The position numbers and the translations under genes are program-made. 64,000 bases of DNA. Source: CAVQBL01 sp963710715 (lineage in GTDB: Bacteria; Pseudomonadota; Gammaproteobacteria; DSM-16500). Positions 1 through 7,395 of this stretch are shown here, piece by piece. The DNA is taken from positions 248,001-312,000 of the forward strand of contig CAVQBL010000016.1 in assembly GCA_963710715.1 (NCBI GenBank). The letters run 5' to 3'. The notes under the pieces were generated by a model that did not search any database, was not told where the DNA came from, and worked only from the letters and a program-made list of their open reading frames with translations. How positions within the stretch are numbered: the stretch's first letter is position 1; every line of letters begins with the position of its first letter.

Positions 1-538
1 GTGTGTCGATGCGCTGTGGAATTTGTTTAGTGTGCAAAGGTGCCGCACCTGAAAATCGCGAGCCCCACTGTGCTGCCAGTTCTACCGCGGTTTTTCCTTG
101 ATGCGGACCCGGTAAAGGATAAATCCAATGTGGTGCAACATCTGCTAAAGGCCATAAAGCAAATGGTCGTTCATGTAAATGTTCATGCGGGATATGCAGT
201 TTTTCATCATACTGAATTAAATCATCCCAAGCCAAAATATCAATATCAATAACGCGCGGGCCCCATTTTTTTTCGGGTTTTCGGTCAATGATTTTTTCAA
301 TATCTTTTAAGTGCTGCAAAAGATCATATGGATTAAGTGTGGTTTCACATCGTAGTGCTAAATTTAAATAGGGTTTATCCCAAGTGTCAGGCGCATTTTC
401 TGGTAATAGAGCATCTGAAATATACACAGGTGAAATTTGCACGACAGAAATAGCAGGGATTTTTTTTATAAGCTGCAAGGCATGACGTAAATACGCTAAC
501 CGATCTCCGAGATTGGAACCTAAGCCAAGAATAAGCAT
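1..538 (-). CDS. folK: HPPK (FolK), partial, probably FolK-FolP fusion
   Basis: Reading the minus strand from an ATG at 538 gives an open frame of 179 codons that runs off the window. It begins MLILGLGSNLGDR, the N-terminus of 6-hydroxymethyl-7,8-dihydropterin pyrophosphokinase, and carries the later motifs KKWGPRVIDIDIL (ATP/Mg and pterin binding) and HIPHEHLHERPFALWPL. HPPK makes the pyrophosphate precursor that dihydropteroate synthase joins to p-aminobenzoate in folate synthesis. Single-domain FolK usually stops near residue 160. Here the frame continues and ends QIPQRIDT, which resembles the start of dihydropteroate synthase, so a bifunctional FolKP as in Francisella is likely (inference; the rest is outside). 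It starts 3 bases after the folB stop codon, so the two are co-transcribed. Confidence 0.93.
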   Translation of the reverse strand, partial: MLILGLGSNLGDRLAYLRHALQLIKKIPAISVVQISPVYISDALLPENAPDTWDKPYLNLALRCETTLNPYDLLQHLKDIEKIIDRKPEKKWGPRVIDIDILAWDDLIQYDEKLHIPHEHLHERPFALWPLADVAPHWIYPLPGPHQGKTAVELAAQWGSRFSGAAPLHTKQIPQRIDT

Positions 539-541
539 GCG

Positions 542-913
542 TTACATTTCTCCGTAGGAGAAGGAAACGCCGCCCGTTAAATTCGAAATCCCTGGCTGTT
601 TTTTTACTTTGATGGAAACTCCCGCATCTTTTGGTAATGACTTTTTGATTATTTGAACAAGACTATATCCCAGGTTTTCAATTAATCTAAATTTTTTCTT
701 CGCGAGATCTTTTTTAATATTTTTTACTAAGTTATCGTAGCAAAGCGTATCTTGGAGAATATCTGTAGTACATGCTATGGGAGGAGTTGTAAAAAAGATA
801 TCAACATCCAGTACGACAACTTGTTTTTTCAATTGTTCCGCGCGTGACCAACCCAGATGTATTTTTAACTCGAGGCCTTGCAAAGATAAAGTGCTAGCAA
901 AAATTTTTTTCAT
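542..913 (-). CDS. folB: dihydroneopterin aldolase FolB
   Basis: 123 residues, the usual FolB length (about 120). FolB converts 7,8-dihydroneopterin to 6-hydroxymethyl-7,8-dihydropterin and glycolaldehyde, the step before FolK in folate synthesis; it is a cytosolic tunnelling-fold oligomer. Visible landmarks are IHLGWSRAEQ near residues 18-27 (the usual GxxxxE region), CYDNLVKNI near 58-66, FRLIENLGYSLVQ near 75-87 with the pterin-binding Glu, and a Lys-rich strand near residues 101-105 where the catalytic Lys normally sits. folK follows at once, so the pair forms a small folate operon. The aldo/keto reductase upstream ends 6 bases before folB and may share the transcript. Confidence 0.9.
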   Translation of the reverse strand: MKKIFASTLSLQGLELKIHLGWSRAEQLKKQVVVLDVDIFFTTPPIACTTDILQDTLCYDNLVKNIKKDLAKKKFRLIENLGYSLVQIIKKSLPKDAGVSIKVKKQPGISNLTGGVSFSYGEM

Positions 914-919
914 ATATAC

Positions 920-1858
920 TCAACGTGAAATTTTATCAATGGTTTTCATAATAGTAGGCGTGATTTTTTCTTTCACTTCCAGTGCACCTAAATTTTCCAG
1001 CAGTTGCTCTTTTTTTGTTGCGCCAGTAATCACAGAACTGACGTGAGAATTTTTAAGACACCAAGCAATCGCTAATTGTGCCACCGTGCATTGTAAATCA
1101 TCGGCAACTTTTGCCAATAATGTTACTTTTTCAACTTGTTGTTTAAAATCATCAGGAACAAGCCACGCTTCTTTTGCTAAACGACTTTCTGGTGGAATAC
1201 CGTGATTGTATTTTCCAGATAAAATTCCGGAAGCAAGAGGACTCCATATGGTAGTGCCTAGACCATACTCTCGAAATAAATGTAAGTATTCTTTTTCAAG
1301 ATGATCACGAAAGAAAATATTATATTTGGGTTGCTCCATAGTGGGTTTAATGCAACCTAATCTTTCTGCAAGTTTAAAAGCGGATTGAATTTGTTCCGCA
1401 CTCCATTCCGATGTGCCCCAATAGAATGCATAACCATTGCGTACAAGATAATCCATCGCGAGAACGGTTTCTTCTAGTGGTGTGTTAGGGTCAGGGCGAT
1501 GGCAAAACAAGAGATCCACATAATCAAGTTGTAATCGGCGTAGAGAATTTTTTGTTCCTTCCAGTAAATGTTTACGCGACAATCCTGTGTCATTGGGACC
1601 TTCTCCTCCCCAGAATATTTTGGTGGAAATGACTAAATCTTCGCGACGGAAGTCTTTAAAAGCTCTGCCCATTAAAATTTCAGCTTCGCCATGAGCATAA
1701 GCTTCGGCGTTATCAAAAAAGTTAACCCCATGATCAAATGCAATATGCATGAGTTCTTTTGCATCATTAAAACCAAGCTGCTTAGCAAACGTGATCCAAG
1801 ATCCAAAACCTATTTCGCTAAGTTTTACCCCTGCTTTACCGAGTCTGTTATATTGCAT
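920..1858 (-). CDS. aldo/keto reductase (Kv-beta/YghZ-like)
   Basis: 312-residue NADPH-dependent oxidoreductase of the aldo/keto reductase superfamily, closest in style to the AKR6/potassium-channel beta-subunit group. The catalytic tetrad is visible: Asp49 and Tyr54 in DNAEAYAHGEAE, Lys80 in VISTKIFWGG and His120 in LLFCHRPDPN. The C-terminal cofactor segment SSVITGATKKEQLLENL near residues 274-290 is also typical. The natural substrate cannot be told from sequence; members reduce aldehydes, methylglyoxal and ketones. Start is the ATG at 1858. It lies upstream of folB and folK on the same strand. Confidence 0.88.
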   Translation of the reverse strand: MQYNRLGKAGVKLSEIGFGSWITFAKQLGFNDAKELMHIAFDHGVNFFDNAEAYAHGEAEILMGRAFKDFRREDLVISTKIFWGGEGPNDTGLSRKHLLEGTKNSLRRLQLDYVDLLFCHRPDPNTPLEETVLAMDYLVRNGYAFYWGTSEWSAEQIQSAFKLAERLGCIKPTMEQPKYNIFFRDHLEKEYLHLFREYGLGTTIWSPLASGILSGKYNHGIPPESRLAKEAWLVPDDFKQQVEKVTLLAKVADDLQCTVAQLAIAWCLKNSHVSSVITGATKKEQLLENLGALEVKEKITPTIMKTIDKISR

Positions 1859-1891
1859 AGGCGCGCCTTTATTATGGAGGAAGGGTTGGTA

Positions 1892-2068
1892 TACCCATTA
1901 CACCTCAAGATGCGACTTTTAACAATCCATCTTGCATCGAATTTGAAACGTTTTTCAATCGAAAAATCTCGAAATACAGGCAAGTATTCCTGCAATTTTT
2001 CTCAATCAAAACGTTTCAACTTCTCGCAATCTGGATGTTAAAACTTCGCATCTTGAGTGTAATGGGTA
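1892..2068. repeat. long imperfect inverted repeat (MITE-like)
   Basis: The segment opens with TACCCATTACACCTCAAGAT and closes with its near reverse complement ending ACTCAAGTGTAATGGGTA-like sequence (TTGAGTGTAATGGGTA at 2053-2068). Arms of about 75 bp pair almost throughout, with a centre near 1965-1995 of about 25 bp unpaired. Single-base differences in the arms (CACC/CAC, GACTTTT/GAAGTTTT) show an old copy. It fills most of the 350-bp gap between the aldo/keto reductase and the Rpn gene. It has no coding sequence and no transposase, so a MITE or a large RNA hairpin are both possible. Confidence 0.7.
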
Positions 2069-2432
2069 CAGTATTTTAGCATTTTTAATATTATACTTCC
2101 TAGCATAGTTGAAGCTCTTCTTATCTTGCCTATCTTGCTTTCTTCTTTGAATTTTCAAGCTGACCGCTAGCAAATCCTCAATCATTAATTCAAGACGGGA
2201 AAGATTCAAATGAAGAAGAAATCATCAAATCATATTACTTATGCGCATGATAAATTTGTTCGTACCGTGATGGCTGACCCTCGGGTCGCTCGCGAGTTTT
2301 TTACTTTGCATTTGCCAGATAAAATTCGCCAGGTAACTGACTTAGAAAACTTAGAGTTGCAACCAAGATCACATATTAATGAGATTCTTGACATCCTCCT
2401 CGACATAAATGCGCGAGGATTCCTACCGTTCA

Positions 2433-3473
2433 TCACGCAACGAATGCATGATGAACTTCGATGGGTTCTTGATTCATAGAGCGGCCTTGTTGCACCGTCT
2501 CTCCACAAGCTAACCGGGCATGCCCTGCCCTTAATATATTAATCGCAGCAACCAGATCAGCATGGTTTTTATAGCTACACTTTTTGCAGACAAAGTTTGC
2601 CTGAGTTGCTCGATTGGATGCACTGACATGATCGCACTCGGGACAAGTTTGGCTCGTGTAGGGTGCTGGTATTGCAACAACATCACCTCCTAACCAAGAT
2701 TGCTTGTACTCGAGCTGGCGCCTAAATTCATACCATCCTTGATCAAGGATAGATTTATTTAAACCCCTTTTGGCTTTCACCTGTTTGCCGGGTGAATCCA
2801 TTGTACCTGCAGCACTTTTACTCATATTCTTTATTTGCAAATCTTCAATAAACACCAAAGCGTAGTTTTTGCAGAGCGTGCTACTTGTTTTGTGCAAATA
2901 ATCTTGACGAACATTCGATATCTTTTGATGTAAGCGACTGATTTTTGTTTTGATCTTTTTCCAATTTTGACTAAATTTCGTTTTTTTACTCATTTGACGC
3001 TGATACGCTGCCAATCTTTTTTGGTTCTTTTTAAAACTGTTCACTGGGACTAACACTGTTCCATTTGATAAAGTTGCAAATTGGGCAATCCCTACATCGA
3101 CTCCAATTGCAGTGGTTGCAGGATGAACAGCCGTCTCAACTTCTCGTTCTGTTTGAATGCTGACATACCATTTATCGCATTTTCGACTGACTGGTGACTT
3201 GACTGATTTCTCCTAACACTTCGCAACCTTTTGTTGCAAAACTTGAGAATGAGAGGCTTTAAGCCAGGGCATCTTAGGATCATTTCGCCATGTGGTGAGC
3301 TCTTTGCAAAGACCTGCATAATTTAATTTTTTTTCACCTTTTTCATAACGATTTTTTTGCAAAGCAAGTGCTTTATTATAAACAAAACGGCTTGAACCGG
3401 CAAAACAGGATAATTCTCGCACCTTGCCGACTGATATTTTTAATCTAAATTTAAATGCTTGTAGTCTTCTCAT
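2433..3473 (-). pseudogene. tnpB: TnpB (RNA-guided nuclease), internally deleted
   Basis: Starting at the ATG at 3473 the frame begins MRRLQAFKFRLKIS, continues to LQQKVAKC, hits an in-frame TAG at 3213-3215, and then goes on in the same frame (SRKCDKWYVSIQTERE, GVDVGIAQFATLS, FIEDLQIKNMS) to 2433. The RuvC residues (Asp in GVDVG, Glu in FIEDL, Asp in NHADLVAAINIL) and the zinc finger CPECDH/CKKC remain. About 60 residues normally between the N-terminal helix-turn-helix part and the RuvC start are missing around the stop, so the nuclease should not be made whole. TnpB cuts DNA next to the element's target motif, guided by an RNA from its own 3' end. Confidence 0.85.
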
Positions 3474-3494
3474 GGGTAAAATATACTTTGGTCT

Positions 3495-3911
3495 ATGAAT
3501 AAAATCAATCAAATTCGATCTGGAAGACATTGCAAATTTAATATGCATGTGCATTTGGTCTTTGTGACGAAATATCGCAAAAAAACTTTTAATAAAACGG
3601 CCCTTACTATTTTGAATATAATATTTTCAAAAGTGTGTGCTGATTTTGAAGCAACTTTGATTGAGATGGAGGGTGAAAATAATCATGTACATCTTCTTAT
3701 TGAATATCCGCCAAAAGTGGCTGTCGCTAATCTCGTCAATAGTTTGAAAGGCGTATCCAGTCGCTTGCTGCGCAAACATTTACCATCCATTGCTGAACAC
3801 TATTATAAGGGCGTTCTTTGGTCACCCAGTTATTTTGCTGCATCCTGTGGCGGCGCACCCATTAATATCATTAAACAATATATACGACAACAGAATACAC
3901 CCGCTTCTTAA
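3495..3911 (+). CDS. tnpA: IS200/IS605 transposase TnpA (HUH, Y1)
   Basis: 138-residue single-domain REP/IS200-type transposase. The metal-binding HUH motif is HVH at residues 64-66 (GENNHVHLLIEYPP), and the nucleophile is Tyr129 in INIIKQYIRQQ. The length is right and no frameshift is seen, so it should be able to cut and rejoin single-stranded ends at the subterminal hairpins. It is divergent from tnpB, with start codons only 21 bp apart, the IS605/IS608 layout. Confidence 0.93.
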   Translation: MNKINQIRSGRHCKFNMHVHLVFVTKYRKKTFNKTALTILNIIFSKVCADFEATLIEMEGENNHVHLLIEYPPKVAVANLVNSLKGVSSRLLRKHLPSIAEHYYKGVLWSPSYFAASCGGAPINIIKQYIRQQNTPAS

Positions 3912-4735
3912 AAGCTGTCAGCGTCGCGCTGCACTATCCATCCTCGGCATGAATGCCGAGGCTTTCCGCGCAAAGATGGTAAAGAAACAACAGTTGATAT
4001 TCTTTACAAAACAACTATTGAAGGTCATGAGGCTTATCTTTATTTACTTTTAGAACATCAAAGTACACCAGATGAACTCATGCCGTATCGAATGTTAAAA
4101 TATTTATGTAATGTTATTGTCCACTATCTGGAAACCACAGAAAGAAATTTATTGCCATTAATCTATCCCATGGTAATTTATCATGGTGAAAATCTTTACC
4201 CATATTCAACAGATATTAGAGATATTGTTGATGCGCCTCGAGAACTGATAGAAAAATATTTTTTAAAACCGTTTCAACTAATAGATTTAGGTAAAATTGA
4301 AGATAAAGAATTAAAGCAACATGCTTGGGTTGGCGTGATAGCATTTGCCTTAAAGCATATATTTGCGCGTGATATCATGCCACATTTGCAGGACATGGCA
4401 GGATTGTTGCATAAGATTGATCAGGCGGGCGGCAGAGATTATATTTCGATTGTGTTACAATATTTGTTAGAACGAGCGGAATTGAAGGATAGGCAGAAGT
4501 TTTTTGAGCTAATTAATACACAGATTTCCCCCGAAGTTGGAGAAAAAGTTATGAGTCTTGCAGAGCAATTTAAAGCAGAGGGTAAGATCGAGAGTAAAAT
4601 CGAAATGGCTGAGTGCTTATTGGCTGAAGGGGTGGAGATTGCTTTCGTCCAAAGAGTTACGGGATTACCTTTAGCAAAAATCAAAGAAATTCAGAAAAAC
4701 CACTAAGCTAGACCAACGTTGAGAAAATTTTGGTG

Positions 4736-4787
4736 TTTTCGTCTTGCTTAAATCACAGCCACTTTTCATGCTGTAGCAAGACGAAAA
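4736..4787. terminator. candidate bidirectional terminator
   Basis: A 13-bp perfect inverted repeat, TTTTCGTCTTGCT (4736-4748) and AGCAAGACGAAAA (4775-4787), lies between the convergent Rpn remnant and VOC gene. The T-run on one side and A-run on the other could end transcription in both directions, though the 26-base loop is long. Confidence 0.5.
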
Positions 4788-4815
4788 GCTCCATGTTACC
4801 AAGATAGTTTTACTT

Positions 4816-5193
4816 TTACTTAAGGGATTGCCACAAAGCAACATGTGCACCGGTTGGATCAGTAATAATAGCAAAACGGCCAATATCACCAGCATTTGTA
4901 ACAGGCTTCACTGTAGAAGCTCCATTCTTATTCGCTTTTTCGAGCGCTTTATCTACGTTTTCAACTAAGATGTAAGCCATCCAATGTGGTGGAATGTTTT
5001 TTTCTTTATCTTTCGGAATTCCCCAGATTCCTGCTAAGTCTTTATTATTATGTTGAACTGTCGTATATGTCATGTCACCCATGTCATGATCAGTAAATTT
5101 CCAACCAAATACTTTTCCATAAAAATCTTTTGCCGCTTTAACATTATTTGTTGCTAATTCATTCCAACAAAATTCACCTATTTTATCCGTCAT
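4816..5193 (-). CDS. VOC (glyoxalase/bleomycin-resistance fold) family protein
   Basis: 125 residues with two beta-alpha-beta-beta-beta modules, the vicinal oxygen chelate fold. The start IGEFCWNELATNNVKAAKDF and the end IITDPTGAHVALWQ match the CFP30B-like 'glyoxalase' subfamily. Possible metal ligands are Glu7 region of the first strand and the late His/Trp strand, but the substrate cannot be predicted. It overlaps the upstream phosphatase gene by 4 bp (ATGA), so they are translationally coupled. Confidence 0.85.
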   Translation of the reverse strand: MTDKIGEFCWNELATNNVKAAKDFYGKVFGWKFTDHDMGDMTYTTVQHNNKDLAGIWGIPKDKEKNIPPHWMAYILVENVDKALEKANKNGASTVKPVTNAGDIGRFAIITDPTGAHVALWQSLK

Positions 5194-5675
5194 AAAGCTT
5201 CTCCTTGATGTGGGTTAAATAATTCTGGATTTAACATCCAACGTAGGATCCATTGCGTAGGATCAATTTTCTCGAGGCACAACATGCTTCCTGCTTTAAA
5301 CGCGACAATATCTCTGTTTTCATTTCCAGTTATCAATTTAGCCGCTAATTTTCCCATGAAAGGCATATGCCCCACCAGTAAAATATTTTCATCACGGGAT
5401 TCGATCTCATTCATTATTTCATCAACTTCAGCGAGAGGGTCAAGTTCTTTGCGCGTTTCTACATTTGTTTTTACCTGTATACTCGGTAATAAAATTTTTG
5501 CTGTTTGTTGCGCGCGCTTTTTTTGACTTTGCAATATGCGCGAGACTTGTAGTTTCAGAGGTAAAATGAACTGTGCTAAATTCTGAATATCCGCTTTGCC
5601 TTTTTCGCTCAGCGGACGCTCATTGTCTAATCCTTCTGCTATACTGTCCCCGTGCCTGACTAGATAAGTTTTCAT
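5190..5675 (-). CDS. sixA: SixA-like phosphohistidine phosphatase
   Basis: Histidine-phosphatase superfamily protein of 161 residues from the ATG at 5675. A longer reading from a TTG at 5687 is possible but less likely. The catalytic motif YLVRHGDS is at the N-terminus, and the second active-site His is in LLVGHMPFMGKLA, the exact SixA pattern. SixA removes phosphate from the His of histidine-containing phosphotransfer domains such as ArcB or PTS NPr, acting in the cytosol. The 3' end overlaps the VOC gene by 4 bp. Confidence 0.87.
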   Translation of the reverse strand: MKTYLVRHGDSIAEGLDNERPLSEKGKADIQNLAQFILPLKLQVSRILQSQKKRAQQTAKILLPSIQVKTNVETRKELDPLAEVDEIMNEIESRDENILLVGHMPFMGKLAAKLITGNENRDIVAFKAGSMLCLEKIDPTQWILRWMLNPELFNPHQGEAL

Positions 5676-5759
5676 TTTATAAGCCAATAAGTTTTATGAG
5701 CAATTGCGGTATTTTAGCATTATGATACAGAGAAAATATAGATAAAGAGGAAAAATAGA

Positions 5760-6839
5760 GTGAAAAAAATTATAAAAAACCGCGGAACAGCTAATAATTT
5801 AGAAGGTCGATTTGAAAAAAGCACGCGAGAGATTTTTGATGACGGTTGGAGCGTCGAGAATTTTGATGAAGAAGAATTGCCAACCTTAGAAACAACCTTA
5901 TTCATTGAGCGCGCAAAAAGTATTATTACACGCAATGATTCACCGGACATTAGTTTTGAGCAATCAATAAATCCTTATCGAGGATGTGAGCACGGTTGTA
6001 TTTATTGCTACGCACGTCCTAGCCATGCGTATATGAATTTATCGCCTGGATTGGATTTCGAGAGTAAAATTTTTTATAAAGCTGATGCAGCGAATTTATT
6101 AGAAAAAGAAATTAATAAACCAAGCTATGTTTGCAAACCTATTGTGATTGGTGCAAACACAGATCCTTATCAACCCGCGGAAAGTAAATTAAAAGTCACC
6201 CGCAGTTTGTTAGAAGTGGCAAACCAATATCAACATCCTATAGCTATTATTACTAAAAGTTCACTGATAGAACGAGATTTCGATTTATTAGAAAAATTAA
6301 CAAAGAAAAATCTCGTCAAAGTAGTCATCACTATCACAACGCTTTCTGTAGATTTAAAAAAAATATTAGAACCCCGTGCTTCAGCACCACAAGGAAGATT
6401 ACGTGTCATTCAAAAATTAGCCGCGCTGAATGTTCCGACCACTGTCATGGCAGCCCCCATGATTCCTATGATAAATGATATGGAATTGGAACATATTTTA
6501 GAAGCGGCTAAAAATGCCGGCGCTCTTTACGCGGGTTACACCTTTATAAGACTTCCTTACGAAGTAAAAGATTTATTTAAAGAATGGTTAAAAAATCATT
6601 ATCCACAGCGAGCAGAACATGTGATGAGCTTGATTAAACAAATGCGTGGAGGAAAAGAATATGATTCTACATTTGGCGAACGCATGCGAGGAACTGGCGA
6701 ATTCGCCAATTTGTTGGCAGCCCGCTTTAAAACTGCTTGTAAAAAATTAAAATTGAATAGCTCACCTTCAGTCAATTTATCTACGGAGCTTTTTCAGAAA
6801 AGAAATTCCTCTCAGAAACAATTGAATTTTGATTTATAA
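5760..6839 (+). CDS. PA0069-family radical SAM protein
   Basis: 359 residues beginning with a GTG at 5760. The [4Fe-4S]-binding CxxxCxxC is GCEHGCIYCYAR near residues 77-88, within SINPYRGCEHGC, the signature of the PA0069/spore-photoproduct-lyase-like group. ANTDPYQPAESK (near 140) and the later FGERMRGTGEFA segment are also family features. Its reaction is not known; members are widespread in Proteobacteria. It is alone on the plus strand between the divergent sixA and the thioesterase, 34 bp before the latter. Confidence 0.9.
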   Translation: MKKIIKNRGTANNLEGRFEKSTREIFDDGWSVENFDEEELPTLETTLFIERAKSIITRNDSPDISFEQSINPYRGCEHGCIYCYARPSHAYMNLSPGLDFESKIFYKADAANLLEKEINKPSYVCKPIVIGANTDPYQPAESKLKVTRSLLEVANQYQHPIAIITKSSLIERDFDLLEKLTKKNLVKVVITITTLSVDLKKILEPRASAPQGRLRVIQKLAALNVPTTVMAAPMIPMINDMELEHILEAAKNAGALYAGYTFIRLPYEVKDLFKEWLKNHYPQRAEHVMSLIKQMRGGKEYDSTFGERMRGTGEFANLLAARFKTACKKLKLNSSPSVNLSTELFQKRNSSQKQLNFDL

Positions 6840-6873
6840 TCTCAGATAACTCTAATATTTTTGGAAATATGTT

Positions 6874-7365
6874 ATGAATATAGATAGAGATGCCTTGCAA
6901 GATCTTGCTGCGCCGGATGGAATATGCTTTGGCTGTGGCCCGAAGAATGCGAACGGTCTACGGATTAAAAGCTATTGGGATACCGACAATGTGCACGTTG
7001 TGATGACGCACATACCGGATGCGCGTTATGTTGGTTGGCCATCGCTTGTCTATGGTGGGCTAATCAGCTGTCTTATTGACTGTCACTCCAACTGGACTGT
7101 GATGGCAAGCCACTACCGTGCTGAAGGCCGAGAGGTGGGAACGCAACCACGTATTGATTGCGTAACGGGTTCGTTGGGTGTGAAATATATTAAGCCAACG
7201 CCGATGGGTGTATCGCTGACGCTTAAGGCGCGCATTGAAGGTAACGTTGGGCGCAAGACGCGTGTGCTGTGTGAGGTGTATGCTGACGACATATTGACGG
7301 CGCTGGGCGATTCAATCTTTGTTCGAGTGGATATAGGACATTTGGCTAAAACAGCGCATAGTTGA
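6874..7365 (+). CDS. PaaI-family hotdog thioesterase, GC-rich, probably transferred
   Basis: 163-residue single hotdog-domain protein. It has the N-terminal CFGCGPKNANGLRIKSY motif often seen in this subgroup, and the hotdog helix LVYGGLISCLIDCHS where the Asp acts in acyl-CoA hydrolysis. Substrate is unknown. By eye its base composition is near 50% GC with many CG-rich codons, against about 35% in the genes on both sides, which suggests recent acquisition. Confidence 0.82.
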   Translation: MNIDRDALQDLAAPDGICFGCGPKNANGLRIKSYWDTDNVHVVMTHIPDARYVGWPSLVYGGLISCLIDCHSNWTVMASHYRAEGREVGTQPRIDCVTGSLGVKYIKPTPMGVSLTLKARIEGNVGRKTRVLCEVYADDILTALGDSIFVRVDIGHLAKTAHS

Positions 7366-7395
7366 ACCCGTGCTAATGCCTTGAAGAAAGCCTAT

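Larger units (their letters stand above)
2388..3978. mobile_element. IS200/IS605-family insertion sequence (IS608-like)
   Basis: About 1,591 bp with divergent tnpA (plus) and tnpB (minus). Ends were set by the restored host frame and agree with IS608 rules. On the minus strand the left flank ends in TTAC, and the element ends in TCAA just after an imperfect hairpin (2400-2415 region, CCTCG...CGAGG). The other end has a perfect hairpin CCTCGGCATGAATGCCGAGG at 3942-3961. No terminal inverted repeats or target duplication are expected for this HUH/Y1 single-strand transposition. TnpA looks intact while TnpB is damaged, so the copy could still move by itself or act as a source for shorter relatives. 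Confidence 0.88.
2210..4706 (+). pseudogene. Rpn-family nuclease/transposase_31, interrupted by an IS element
   Basis: The 5' part (2210-2387) encodes 59 residues beginning MKKKSSNHITYAHDKFV and the 3' part (3979-4706) encodes GKETTVDILYKT-like sequence through EAYLYLLLEHQSTPDELM to a stop at 4706. Joining 2387 to 3979 gives one 301-codon frame with INEIRKETTVDILY across the junction, matching the spacing of intact Rpn/PF04754 proteins. This is a PD-(D/E)XK-type nuclease family in which Rpn proteins promote RecA-independent recombination. The C-terminus contains the usual short helical tail (MAECLLAEGVEIAFVQRVTG). The IS inserted without target duplication, so precise excision would restore the gene. 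As it stands, neither piece is likely to be functional. Confidence 0.88.

Noticed and set aside
2006..2209. A 67-residue minus-strand frame after the inverted repeat
   Set aside because: It lies half inside the inverted repeat, has no ribosome-binding site and no family resemblance; it is a chance frame.
2239..2508. Minus-strand frame overlapping the Rpn 5' part
   Set aside because: Antisense shadow of the Rpn frame and IS end with no plausible protein.
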